From NCBI GenBank assembly GCA_030267565.1, contig BRXU01000004.1, forward strand, positions 1,926,001 through 1,990,000: 64,000 bases of DNA. Direction: 5' to 3'. Of the stretch, positions 11,551 to 22,200 are shown one piece after another; the first letter of the stretch is position 1; each line of letters begins with the position of its first letter. Under the pieces are notes generated by a model. That model saw only the letters and a list, made by a program, of their open reading frames with translations. It did not search any database and was not told the origin of the DNA. The position numbers and the translations under genes were made by a program. The stretch is from Pleodorina starrii. Its lineage: Eukaryota > Chlorophyta > Chlorophyceae > Chlamydomonadales > Volvocaceae.

Positions 11551-12288
11551 TTTATTCTAATAGATTAAATCTCACGCAATAAGATCAATCATGGCTCTGC
11601 TGTGATTCGTTTAGGAAAAAGACCGAGTTTTTCGGTCGGTGACGGCAGGTCGCACCAGTAGCAAGTAGATGTTATAACCCGAGCTGTGTACGTTGCAAAT
11701 TTGGTCAGGCGCTTTCAATTGCCTGTGAGGCCACGTGAAATCTCTGGTCGTCCGGTGGATGGGTTCAACACCAGTCTCACCGTTATCGTCACCGTTTTCC
11801 GTTGGCACGTACGGCAAAACCTGGGATGCCGCTCAGGTCTGCAGGTGCACCGCCCCTGTCCAGCAATGCACTCCAGCGCACGGAACAATAAAGAGCGCGG
11901 TACCAAGCTCGCCGCTTTCCACATCGCTGCGGCCGCGCAGCACAGGCCTTGCCAGTCCGCTCGTAACGGCCAACGCCTGTCCCACGCGAGCGCCCGTCCG
12001 TTTGCGCAGTGAGCGCTGCAAGCCCAGCGGCGTCCAGCAGCACATTCCTCTTTCCTTCGGTCCATTTGTGGACGACCCGCCGAGCCTTTGCCTTTGAGTA
12101 ATCTCGTCCAGTAATCTTGTTTCCCCCCATCCAGCACTGGCGTCCCCCACGACGGCTGGCTGTCTCCCTATGTGTGCGAAACTGTGAATGCGAGATGAGC
12201 GAGGGCTCTACCAGACCATGAAAACTTGAAAAGTCTCCCCTCACACCCTCACACCCTCTCTCTCACACACACACAGACAGCCCGGCGT
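11551..12288. other. Intergenic region between delta-tubulin 3' end and NELF-C/D start
   Basis: Both flanking genes are on the minus strand, so this holds the delta-tubulin 3' untranslated region and the NELF-C/D promoter. I see no further gene, repeat or TATA-like signal that I would defend. Confidence 0.5.
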
Positions 12289-15200
12289 TTAGAGCCGGGC
12301 GTAGCGCTGCGCAATGTCCTCGATGCGCGCGAAGCAGGCCTGGAAGTCCGACACGCTCATGCCGTACGTCTCGTACTGGTGGACGAAGGCCCGCGACGCC
12401 AGCATGCCGTACGCGTGCTCCTGCATGCGCTGAATGGGGCCCACGCAGCGCTGCGGGCGCGGGCGGACGGGGCGGGGGAGCGTGGGGCGAAAGGGTAGAC
12501 GGTAGAGGGTAGCGGGGGTGGGGTGGGTTGCGGCGGGTGCATATGCAGTCGAGCGACAGGCGGTGCGTTGCCTCACCGGTGGGAAGGACCGGTACCGGTG
12601 GATAAAAAGAAGATACCGCAGCGGAGGGAAGGCACACGGGGCCGCAAGACACGGGCGCAAACACACACGCACGGGGGGGAAGGACCCACCCGGTCGTTGC
12701 TCAGCAGCGACGCCGACATGAGGCAGCGACCGAACTTGGCACCGCTGTACGACACGGACAGCGGGTCCACCGCCCAGGAGGCGGTCAGGGCGGGGTCGGC
12801 GAAGTCACCCACATCCACCTCGCCTGCCGGGAGGGAGGGAGGCGGCAGGCCGGGGGGGGGGTGTATCCACGTATAGAACCCCGTAAAGGGGGAGGGGGCA
12901 TTTTGGGGAGGGGTTTCGGAGCCGGGGTTTGGGGTTGAACGTGTGTGTGTGTTTATATGCCGGGCTACAATACCGGTACCTCGGCGGCAGCTGTCCTGAC
13001 CGCCACCGCTGACCTGTCCTGTCCTTTGCACCCCTCCCTCCCTCCCTCCGTCCGTCCGCCCGGCCTTCCGTCCGCACGCAGTCACCCACTCACTCCCTCC
13101 CTCACCTGCCCCCTGCCCCCTCAGCACCAGCCAGTTGGCCACCGCCCGATTGACCCGCGGGACACCGCCGCTGGCCCCGGCCCCCGCCGCTGTCGCAGCC
13201 GCCGCGGCGCCGCCGCCAGCCAGGCACCCCGCTGCCGCCGCTGCCGCCGCTGGCCCCGGGGTGCTGTGCGGGGTAACGCTCCAGTCCATGCCCTCCTCGA
13301 GAGCGCTGCCTGAGGGGGACATACGGGGACCCAGGGTGTGTGGCGGCGGGGCGGGGGCGTTGCCGTTGCCCTCCATCGCATGTGATTGCAGGGCCGGGCC
13401 GGTCAGGACAGGGCCAGGCTGGGCCGAGCAGGTCAACAACATCATCAGCCACCGCATCACACCTACAACAGCCCTCCCACACACACCCCATCCCTTCACC
13501 ACCCCGGGAACCCACCCACCCGTGACCAGCATCTGTCTGAGGCGCTTTAGGATCGCTGGCCAGGTGAATGTGGTGAAGTCGATGGAGGCGGGCGGCAGCT
13601 GCGGAATGGCGCGCAGGGTGAGCATCCGGTAGGCGGGGTGGCAGCACAGCGACGAGACCAGGTCCGAGAGGGGGGTGGTGCTGGGGGGGCAGGAGGGCGC
13701 GGAGGCGGGGGCGGAGGCGGGGGCGCTGCGGGGGCAAGGGGGAAGGGCGAGGAAGGGGGGCGCGCGGGAAGTGGGGTCGGCGGCTGTGGGTCTGCTTGGG
13801 GGCAGCCAAACCCCCTGTGTCACTGTGTGCCCGAGGCCCGCAAAGGGTGCCGTTCGCCGCAGCGACCGCAGTCTATATTGGCTGCGCTTGTCCTTTTCTT
13901 AACGCTCCCCCCCTATATGGCGCCGCCCAGGCACCCACTCGGTGCGGTACAAGTCAGCCGTGCGCACTACAACCCCCAGTGGACGAACGACACGCACCAT
14001 TACCAACAACGACAACAACACCCCTTCCGCCCTTTCTCTCGCCCCTGTTTAACGGCCCCCCCACCACACACACACACACACACACACATACACACACACC
14101 GCCCCACCAATCGACCGGTCCGCCGCCGAACCCACCCTGGAGCTGCACCGCCACCGCCACCCCCGCTCCCCATCCGCGCTCCGCTGCTGTTGGCTCTTCG
14201 GAGGGCAGGCAGCTGCACCCCCGCACCCGCGCCCGCGCCTGGCCCCCCGCCGGGCGAGCCGCGAGAGAGGGGCGCCATCCCCGCGCCCTGACCCGGGCCC
14301 GCGCCGGCCCCGGCGGCCCCGGCGGTGCTGGTGAAGCTGCCGCCGGCGTAGGGCCCCCGAGGCTGCGACGGCAGCAGCACCGACACCAGCGCGCGTGCCG
14401 CGATGCCGTTCATGTCCTGAGGCAGGCGGTTGGTTGGTTGGTCGGTTTGTCGGTAGGTAGTTTCGATCGATCGGTTCGGTGGCGGTTGGGTGGCGTTGGC
14501 GTTGGTACAGGTAGACGAGGGGAAGAGGGGCAAGAGCCGGGGCGGGGCGGGCGGGGCGGGGCGAAGCGGGGCGGAAATGGGGCGGCAACAAAGACGGAAC
14601 CGCAGCGGGGTGGGGTGAGGCGGGGGTGATGGCCGCCGTTGGGCCATGGGACCCCGGTAAGGGTTGAATGCCGTGCGCAACATAGCAGGAGAGGGGGGCC
14701 CCAGTCATGGGTACTGGGTACTTAGGGTTGGGGGGTTGCAAAGGCTCCGCTCCTTCGTTTGCGGTTCGCATTCCCCCACATCTCCCCCAAAACACACACA
14801 CACACACACATACACCCCGAAACCCTAAAACCCACCGAGAACGACGGCCTCGCAATGTTCATGAGTTTGGCGCAGGTGCGGTGCAGCGCCTCGTTCTCTA
14901 GCAGCACGATACCGTCAGACAGGTCGGACAGGTGGCTCAGCGTAAACAACGTGTTGTACGGCTGTACGATCACCTCGCCGCTCTCGTACGGCCTGCGGAC
15001 ACGGCGCCGGAAGGCGGTGCGAGGAGGGAGCTTGGGTGGGTTGGCGGCTGGGGGGGGAAGGAGTTGGGACCCAATAAGGCCCCGTGGACAGGGTCGGGGT
15101 CGGGGTCGGGGATCGGGGCTTGCGTCCACCGCCATAGCAAGGTCGGTGGAGGAGGGAAGGAGGTTTCCTCCACGATCTCCTCCGGAAGCGGGGGGTTTAT

Positions 15201-16917
15201 CCAGGGAGGAGGGAGGGAGAACAGGAAACCCGCCCCAAAGCTATGCGCCGGCCGCACCCTCCCCCCTTTCCAGCCTCGCCGACCCTGCCTCCTCCCCCTC
15301 TCTGGGCTCCCTCCCTCCCTGCCCCCAGAAAACCAGCCAGCCAGCCAGCCACACGCAAATACACACACACGCAAACACACACGCACCGCTTACCAGACGC
15401 AGCAGTTTGTTATGAATGCCGAGTGGTAGTCGTCCCTCAGCGCCTGAGCCACGTATGTGCCCAGCCCTGCGCCCGTGCCTCCCGCCATGCTCTGTAGCAG
15501 CAGGAAGCCGGTCAGGCTGTCGGCGGCCTCCACCTGGAGGGACATGGAGGGGGGGAGGAGGGGAAGAGGAGGAGGAGGGGTGGCAGCAATGAAGGAACGG
15601 ACGAGGATTGAGGAGGGGAAAGGGAAAAGGGGAGGGGAGGGTTGGGAGGGCGAGAGTGGAGTGCGAGGATGAGCCGCAAAGGCAAGGTAAGCCGCAGCCA
15701 AGGAACTGAGAGCGGGGGGGTGGGGGGTGGGGGAGGGGTAAGAGGGAGAGGGAGAGAGGGCTGGACCTGCTGTAGGTGCAGGGGCACGGGCTGTCTGGAG
15801 CCAAGACCCAGAGGGGCCGCCTCCGGGGAGGCCCCCTGTTTTTGGATCGCCGGGTTTTGGTATTTGTTAGGGGCCGAGGCTGACCCACTTCGCGGCAGGA
15901 AAAGAAAAGAAAGAACCGCAGAGCTGAGGTGCTGAGGTGCTGGGGCGACCCAGGGCGCTGGGCCCCAACCCCCAAGAGAGGCCCCGGGCCCCCAAAACCC
16001 CAAAACCCCAGAATCCCCATTCCCCTCACCTCCCTCCGCACCAGCTCCAGCGCCGCGTCGTGAACTCGCGGGCCGTACCTGAGGTATGACAACAGTACGG
16101 CGGTGAGATTCTCCCCCGGGAAACGACCGTTCCGCCGGGCTTTCGTACCGCGACTCAAAGGGGCATGAGCTCGCGCGGGGAAAATACGGTAGGTTGCCCC
16201 TGCCACCTCCCGACGGCCCCCGACCTCGCCCGCTCTCCCTGGACCCTCGAGCCTGGATCGGAGCCTGCACATAGATCGACAGACAGGAGCTGCGCCGCCC
16301 GCGGGAGCGGCGGAGCGGCGGCGGGCGTTGACCCGTGTTGCCTGTGTGATCCGGCTGTCAGTGCCCTGTGACCTTTCCCCTCCCATCATATTCATTTCCG
16401 CTGTTTCGGAGCCACGCTGCGGGGTCCGCGGTGTCTACGCCTTGCCCAGCGCCTTGTCTCGCTCCCTCCCTGGCCACCCGACACATGCCCCCCCCCGCGA
16501 TCTCTGGCCCCGAAACCACCCACCCACCCGTGGAAGCCCTGCGCCCAGTTGTTCCCCGAGCCGCTCTGCATGACCAGATAGCCGTTGGAGGGGTAGCGCC
16601 ACCAGCTGCCGGAGGCGGCGGCGCTGGCGCGGGCGCCCGCGACCACCTGAGGGGGAGTGAGCAAGGTGGAGGAAGGCGTAGTTGATGTGGGGGAGACGCG
16701 GCTGGGGAGGGGATTGTGTAGCCCGGACCTTGGGCTCCATGTCGATGAGCACGGAGCGCGCCGTGTAAGTGTTGGGCGTGTCGGGGCCGGCCCGGTAGTA
16801 CTCGTTGACGGCATCATAGCCATAATCGTTTGCTGAAAGCTCGTTGGCGAGGGTGCTGAAGAAGCTACAGCCGAGCTGATTGCCGCACTGTCCAAGCTGC
16901 AGGGTGATCACCGGCAT
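12289..16917 (-). CDS. UNI3: Delta-tubulin
   Basis: Delta-tubulin is the basal-body tubulin needed for the C tubule of triplets (UNI3 in Chlamydomonas). Exons: 16917-16729, 16646-16528, 16078-16030, 15533-15394, 14992-14836, 14416-14136, 13680-13520, 13309-13106, 12823-12690 and 12450-12289. They total 1596 nt (531 residues) with all phases agreeing. Visible marks are the N-terminal VTLQLGQCGNQ-like block (here MPVITLQLGQCGNQLG), LIDMEPK, SGSGNNWAQGFHGYGP, the GTP-binding glycine loop MAGGTGAGLGTYV, SGEVIVQPYNTLFTLSHL, KLMNI, TFTWPAILKRLRQML, and the C terminus SRAFVHQYETYGMSVSDFQ. The glycine loop reads GGTGAGLG rather than the GGGTGSG of alpha/beta-tubulin, as expected for this branch. The start is the ATG at 16917; an in-frame TTG upstream was ignored. 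The extra length over human (453) is a Gly/Ala/Ser-rich loop in exon 6 and an Ala run in exon 8. Confidence 0.93.
12602..12627 (-). repeat. Intronic CTGCGG-type element (delta-tubulin intron 9)
   Basis: Sense-strand reading CGCTGCGGTATCTTCTTTTT, an excellent copy, about 150 bases before the 3' splice site at 12451. Confidence 0.75.
14585..14608 (-). repeat. Intronic CTGCGG-type element, diverged (delta-tubulin intron 5)
   Basis: Sense-strand reading CGCTGCGGTTCCGTCTTTG in intron 14835-14417. Confidence 0.45.
15898..15923 (-). repeat. Intronic CTGCGG-type element, diverged (delta-tubulin intron 3)
   Basis: Sense-strand reading CTCTGCGGTTCTTTCTTTTC in intron 16029-15534. Confidence 0.45.
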
Positions 16918-19249
16918 GAGGAGCAATTCCTCTCCCGCCAACAGCAGCGGACCCTAACCCGCAGAGATGCCATGCATTCTCGAGTATCCGAAAAGAATAA
17001 CTGCGTTCATTTACATGATTTCGCAAATATTATCGAAATTTGCTTTTGGACGAAAATATTATAACCTCTTGCACATGTCAACGAGGCTAAATCAAAACTA
17101 AATAAACACGATGGGTTAGAAAGTGATGCTCAAGCTGGTTACGTGTCAACTTAGCAAGCTTCGCCCAGGAAATCCATTTCGGTTGGTTCGTTGTGATCAA
17201 TTGGCGCGAAGCTTCGCCTCATCGCCTGCAATCGCTGCCGGTCTGCCTGAATACATCGATGGGACATGACGCATCGATCGGGACGCGGGGCACGCAATGC
17301 CAGAACGCGCTGGACGAGAAGCACCCTGTCAGCCTTCGAGCCCACGCAACATTTGCTACGCGTAAGTAAGGCGGGATGAAAACCGCACCCCTAGTCAGCC
17401 TTGATTGCCACCCGTAAGACTCGCCTGGTAGGTACCGATAGTTCGGGCACCAGTAGCTGGCAAACCTGCAGGAACCTGCGGAAACCGGCCTGCTACTGCT
17501 ACCCGTTGCTACCAATACGGTACTGCCGTTTGCTGATACCGCTCAAAACATACCACTACCACAACCAGCGTGCACAACCACACGTGGCATAGCCTGGTTG
17601 CCCATCTGCAACGTCGAATGACGCGGCGGTGTGCGTGTCATGCTGGTTTGCTGCACCGTCCGATTTGCGTATTACCGCGGCGGTTAGTTGGTTAACCGTT
17701 TCCGACCGTGGGTCAGTTGGGTCTTTGGCTGATATGTTCCTTTCCGTAGTTTAACTCCTTTCTGTTGAATAGTTTATTTTGTGGGCATTTGTCTGATGTT
17801 TACGGAGGCGTTTCCGGTGCGATATTCGATGGGATATTTCTCTCCAGGGAGGTTGATCTGCTCGATGATCGGTGGTGATGGCGAGTGAGCGCGTCCGTGG
17901 TCCGCGCTCCTGGGCATGCGCAAGAGAGCTATCTTCCATGCTGCTAGGTCAATAATACGTGAGCGAGTTATCGGTAGTACGCAGTGATCGTAGGCATCGG
18001 GTGGTGTCCCGACTGGCTGAGGCCGATCTAGCGCCAATATCGCCAGCGCAGCCTGTAACGTCCTGGAGGAACCCGAACTTGCCATTGCCAATATCAGGTT
18101 TCAGCCCACAATACTTCTTCGGTTGGAGTCTCGTGTCAGGATACTATACCTACTTTTGGCGAGCCTACCAGGGATCGAACCTGGAATCTCTGTGTGAAAC
18201 ACAGCGAGTACGGTAATCGGGCGTGACATGCGCTGTGACAATGGGGCCGCTGCTTGCAGGGTAGCGAGCGCAGCGCCTGGGAGGTTGCCCCAGCGCAACA
18301 CGAAAGCTTTAGGAGGCAGGGAGGCACGGGGTCCGCCATCCGGGCCCGGGTGTGCTCTGGCGCCTTGCAGTGGGGCAAGGTGGCCTTGCTGATGAGTTTG
18401 CGTGTGGTGCAATGGATTCCGATGACGAGCTGGAAGGTGCATGCCACCGCGTTGGGCGACGCGAAGGTCGTGAAGCGCTCCGCCACGAGCTCTGGCAGCC
18501 AGCCGCGTGATGAGCTAGGCGCAGAAAGAGCTGGCAGGGTTCGCTTAGATGGTGGCTCGGTTTGCTTGGTGAGGTAGATGAGGTCGCGGTCCGCCACATA
18601 CGCGGGTTGGCGTGGGCAGCGCTGCAACGAACGACCAAACGATTAACGACCAGCCGACTACGGCTTGCTCGTTACAAGCGCTCTGGCAAGTCGCCATAGG
18701 AATAAGGCGCGACGACGGCATGACTAGGCGTTCAGCAGTGAAGTTTGCTACCAAATCGGTGGGAATGTCGAGGTGGCTTGTGAAAGGAAATGGGTCGCCA
18801 ACCACGCAGAGCAGCGCCAGGCGAGGTCGACAGAATGACCGATTACGGCGAAGCCATGGCAAGACGAGAAATTGCTCCAAGCAAAAAACAGTATTAGTGT
18901 GCAAGAAATTTAGCGAGTCCTACTGTTGTATGAATGTCTGAAAGCTACACCGGAAACCAACTGAAGTTCGTTGCACCGTACAGCCTTTGTAAGCCAAGCT
19001 GATGGATTGTGGGTCTTGCAAATAAGTAAGTCCTTGCATTTGTGTGACGCTCTGATAGTTATAGGTACTCTTCAATTGGCCGTTCTGCTTCACGACACAT
19101 GACAGGTGTTTCGATGGTATGCACACTTTGCACAAAACGCAAACGGGCTGCGACATACCTGTACTTTTTTTATCAATAAAGCTTAAATGCTAGTTAATTT
19201 AAATGCTCATCAGTGGTAATTGTTCCCCGGTTCGGACTTCCGCTGGGAA
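16918..19249. other. Divergent intergenic region, delta-tubulin / C12orf56-like
   Basis: This 2.3-kb region is clearly less GC-rich than the genes. It must hold both promoters. A minus-strand frame of about 160 codons at 18627-18136 has no ATG start and no family I recognise, so I do not annotate it as a gene. A tRNA-like 3' half lies at 18161-18207. I see no clear transposon ends. Confidence 0.5.
18161..18207 (-). other. tRNA-like 3' half (pseudo-tRNA or SINE remnant)
   Basis: On the minus strand a perfect T arm (CCAGG, TTCGATC, CCTGG) is followed by TAGGCTC, and preceded by a stem-loop whose loop GTTTCAC could present a TTC anticodon. The GGTTCGATCCC core matches a pol III B box. No matching 5' acceptor strand or D arm is present upstream, so this is not a complete tRNA gene. 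It could be a broken tRNA-Glu or the head of a tRNA-derived SINE. Confidence 0.35.
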
Positions 19250-22200
19250 ATGGCTCACACGGCCCAGTATCATAGTTACATCCGTTGCGAGGGCAACACA
19301 CTCCTTCGTAAGCTCCCTGAAGAAGCTAGGTTGACCCTTCGGTATTATGAAACCGTGGGCCTGCTACGTCCGTTCCGACCGCTGCCCCCGCTGGCATCCA
19401 GCCGCAAGGTCATCGCCGGAAAGCAGTACTACTATGTCGTGGTCACGGACTGGAGCTTGTACCTGCTCACGAAAGACAACAAGATGGAGGGCTCGGTGCT
19501 GCTAGAGGTGCCCTGGCTCGGCATCCGTGAGCTGGTAAGCGGGCCGACAGCTCCGGCTCTGCCGACGCGGCGGCCTGGCCCCGCGCCAGCTGCAGAAGCG
19601 CATGCTTACTTTCCCGGAAGCATAACAAAAAGCTATCCGGTCGCTTGGCTTGGGCGTCTCTCGTGCTGGCATCGAGCGTTTGAACCGTTGGGCAGTCTGG
19701 CCGATCTGTCATCATCCAGACCTCGTGGGGGCGACAGTCAGGCGGCAGCCCACAGTCCTTCCTTCCATCGGGTGCCTCCGCCCCCCTCCCTCCATCACAT
19801 CCCTCCATCCATCCATTCATCCATCCATTCATCCATTCATCCACTCATCACTGCGTATGGAAGCCAGGTTACCGTATCTTGATCGGCACACTCTTGCTGA
19901 AATGCTGATGCGGCCAATAAAGACTCCCGCCGAGGACTCGTCGTCGTGAAGGCCCTCCCTGCGTGGAGACCCTTCCAGAGCATCCAGCCACCCCCGGCTG
20001 CCGGCTCCGCTCTGCCCCCCTTCCCCCCCACAGGACAAGGCCGATGCGGACAGCGACGACTTTATGAATCAGGACCCCAAGAAGCCCGGCCAGGTGATCC
20101 GCTCAGTGGCCATCTCCATCCACCCCCGAGCCGACCTCTCCGCGGTGACTCCCGCACTGCTGCGGAAGGCCGACCTGGCCGCCCCACCCGACAACAGCAG
20201 GAGCCGCCGCGGCAGCAGCAGCACCAGTCCCGGCCGCAAGCCGCCGAAGCAGCAGCAGCAGCCTGGCGCTGGTAGGGCGGGAGGCGGTGGCTGCTGTGGG
20301 AGAGGCGGCAAGGCTGCTGCGGGCGTGGTGTCGCCGAGTCAGATCCCGCAACATCACCAGCACCCGCAGCAGCTGCAGCAGCAACAGCTGCAGCACCCGC
20401 AACAGCAGCCACCGCAGCAGCACCAGCAGCACCAGCAGCAGCTACAGCACCCGCAACCTCATCCTCATCATCAACAACAGCTGCAGCAGCCGCAGCCGCA
20501 GCAGCCACTGGCTGGTCGGCCGCAACCCCTCACACCCCAGGCAGCGTACCCGCAGCCCCAGCAGCTGCAGCAGCCCATGCAGCAAGCGGAGCTCGGCTCT
20601 CCCTCCCTGCAGCACCCTTCGCCTGTACACCAACAGCAGCAGCAACAGCGACAGCAACAACCGCAACAACATCCGCAGCAGCAGCAGCTGCTGTTGATGC
20701 CCGATCAGGCAACACAGCCCCCACAACCAGGCCTTACCGCCCAGCCAGTTTACCTCCCTGAACACCAGCCGCGGGGGCAGTACCGCTCCCAGTACGGCGC
20801 GCCGTACCTGGGGCAGTACCCAGCGCAGTACCCAGCCAAGTGGCAGGGCCACTACGGCGGCATGCTGTCAGACACGTCACCGCAGCTCAGCCCACACCTC
20901 GACGCGTGGTGGCACCAATGGCATCAGAACCACCAGCAGCAGCAACAGCAACAGGGAGTACGCGGTAGCAACCCGTACGACACGGCACACGTGATCCAGT
21001 CGTACGTCTCCGCGCCGCGCGTCGCGACCTACACCGATCCGTACACCGGTGAGCTGTACGACGAGAACTACGCGTGGCCCGTTCCCGCTAGCGTCCAACA
21101 TCCGGACTGGCTACGACGCGCCGGCGTCGGTGTCCGCGTGGCGGCTGCCGGCGCCGCGCCCCCCGCTCCCGCATCGCAGCCGTACACGTCGTACACCTTG
21201 CACCGCATGGCGCCGGGACCGCTCGGGGAGGCCATCGAGCGGCCGCCGTCGGCCGACCCGGCAGCGCTGCATCTGTCTTCCGCCGCCGCCGCCGCCGTCG
21301 CTCCGCCGCCGCGGGGGAACCTCTTCAGTACCCTCCGGCGGCGCGGTGACGACGGGTCCACGACGCAGGCCGGATCCGCCATCGCCTTCACACGCACGCT
21401 GCCCGCGATGCGGCCCCGTGCGCGGGGGCCCGACGGCGGCGGCGCCGCCGCTGCCGCGGCGGCGGCGGCGGCGCCGCCGCCGTCATCTCCCCGCGCCCCA
21501 AACAACGACGCCGAGCTCCACCGCGCCGTTGAGGCCGGCATGCGGCAGCTGGAGGAGTCGCTGCGGCGGCAGCCGCGGCCGCAGCTTGTCGTACAGACGG
21601 CGCCGCCGCCGCCGGCGGCGGCGGCCGGCGGCGGCGGCGCTGACCTCAGGCACAACAGCTCGCTATCGGCAGCGCCGGCCGGCGGGCCATCGACCGCCGC
21701 CTCCGCCACCGCCGCCGCTGGCATCGACGCCAACAGGCTCAGCATGTCGCTGCGGCCGTTCCTCGCGGGCGCGGGCGGCGGTACGGCAGGAGCGGCGGCG
21801 GTGGCGGCGGCGACACAGCAGCAGCAGCAGCAGCAGCGTGGTCTGCTGAACTTCACTTTCCCGCACCGCGGATCGACCGCGCCGCCGGCGAGTCCGTTTG
21901 GAGGCACCACGACGCCGCTGCAACCTCACCCTCCACCTCCGCCTCCGCCGCAGCCGCAGCCGCAGCGGCAGCCGCAGCCGCAGCAGGGGATGCAGGGACA
22001 GCCGGTGCCAGCGACGCAGCCGCAGCCGCAGCCACAGCCGCTGCCGCTGCCGCTGCGGAGATCCGCGCCGGCCAGGGCGGCGGCGGCGGCGGCGACGGCG
22101 GAAGATGAGGAGTCGGCGACGGCCTTCCCCTCGACGACTCGACGCGGCCGTCGGTCTCGGACCCTACCGCCGGAGCCGGGAGCCGCCTTCCAGCTTCCAT

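Noticed and set aside
18136..18627. Minus-strand frame of 163 codons
   Set aside because: No ATG start, no recognised motif, overlap with a tRNA-like half, and the opposite strand is open as well.
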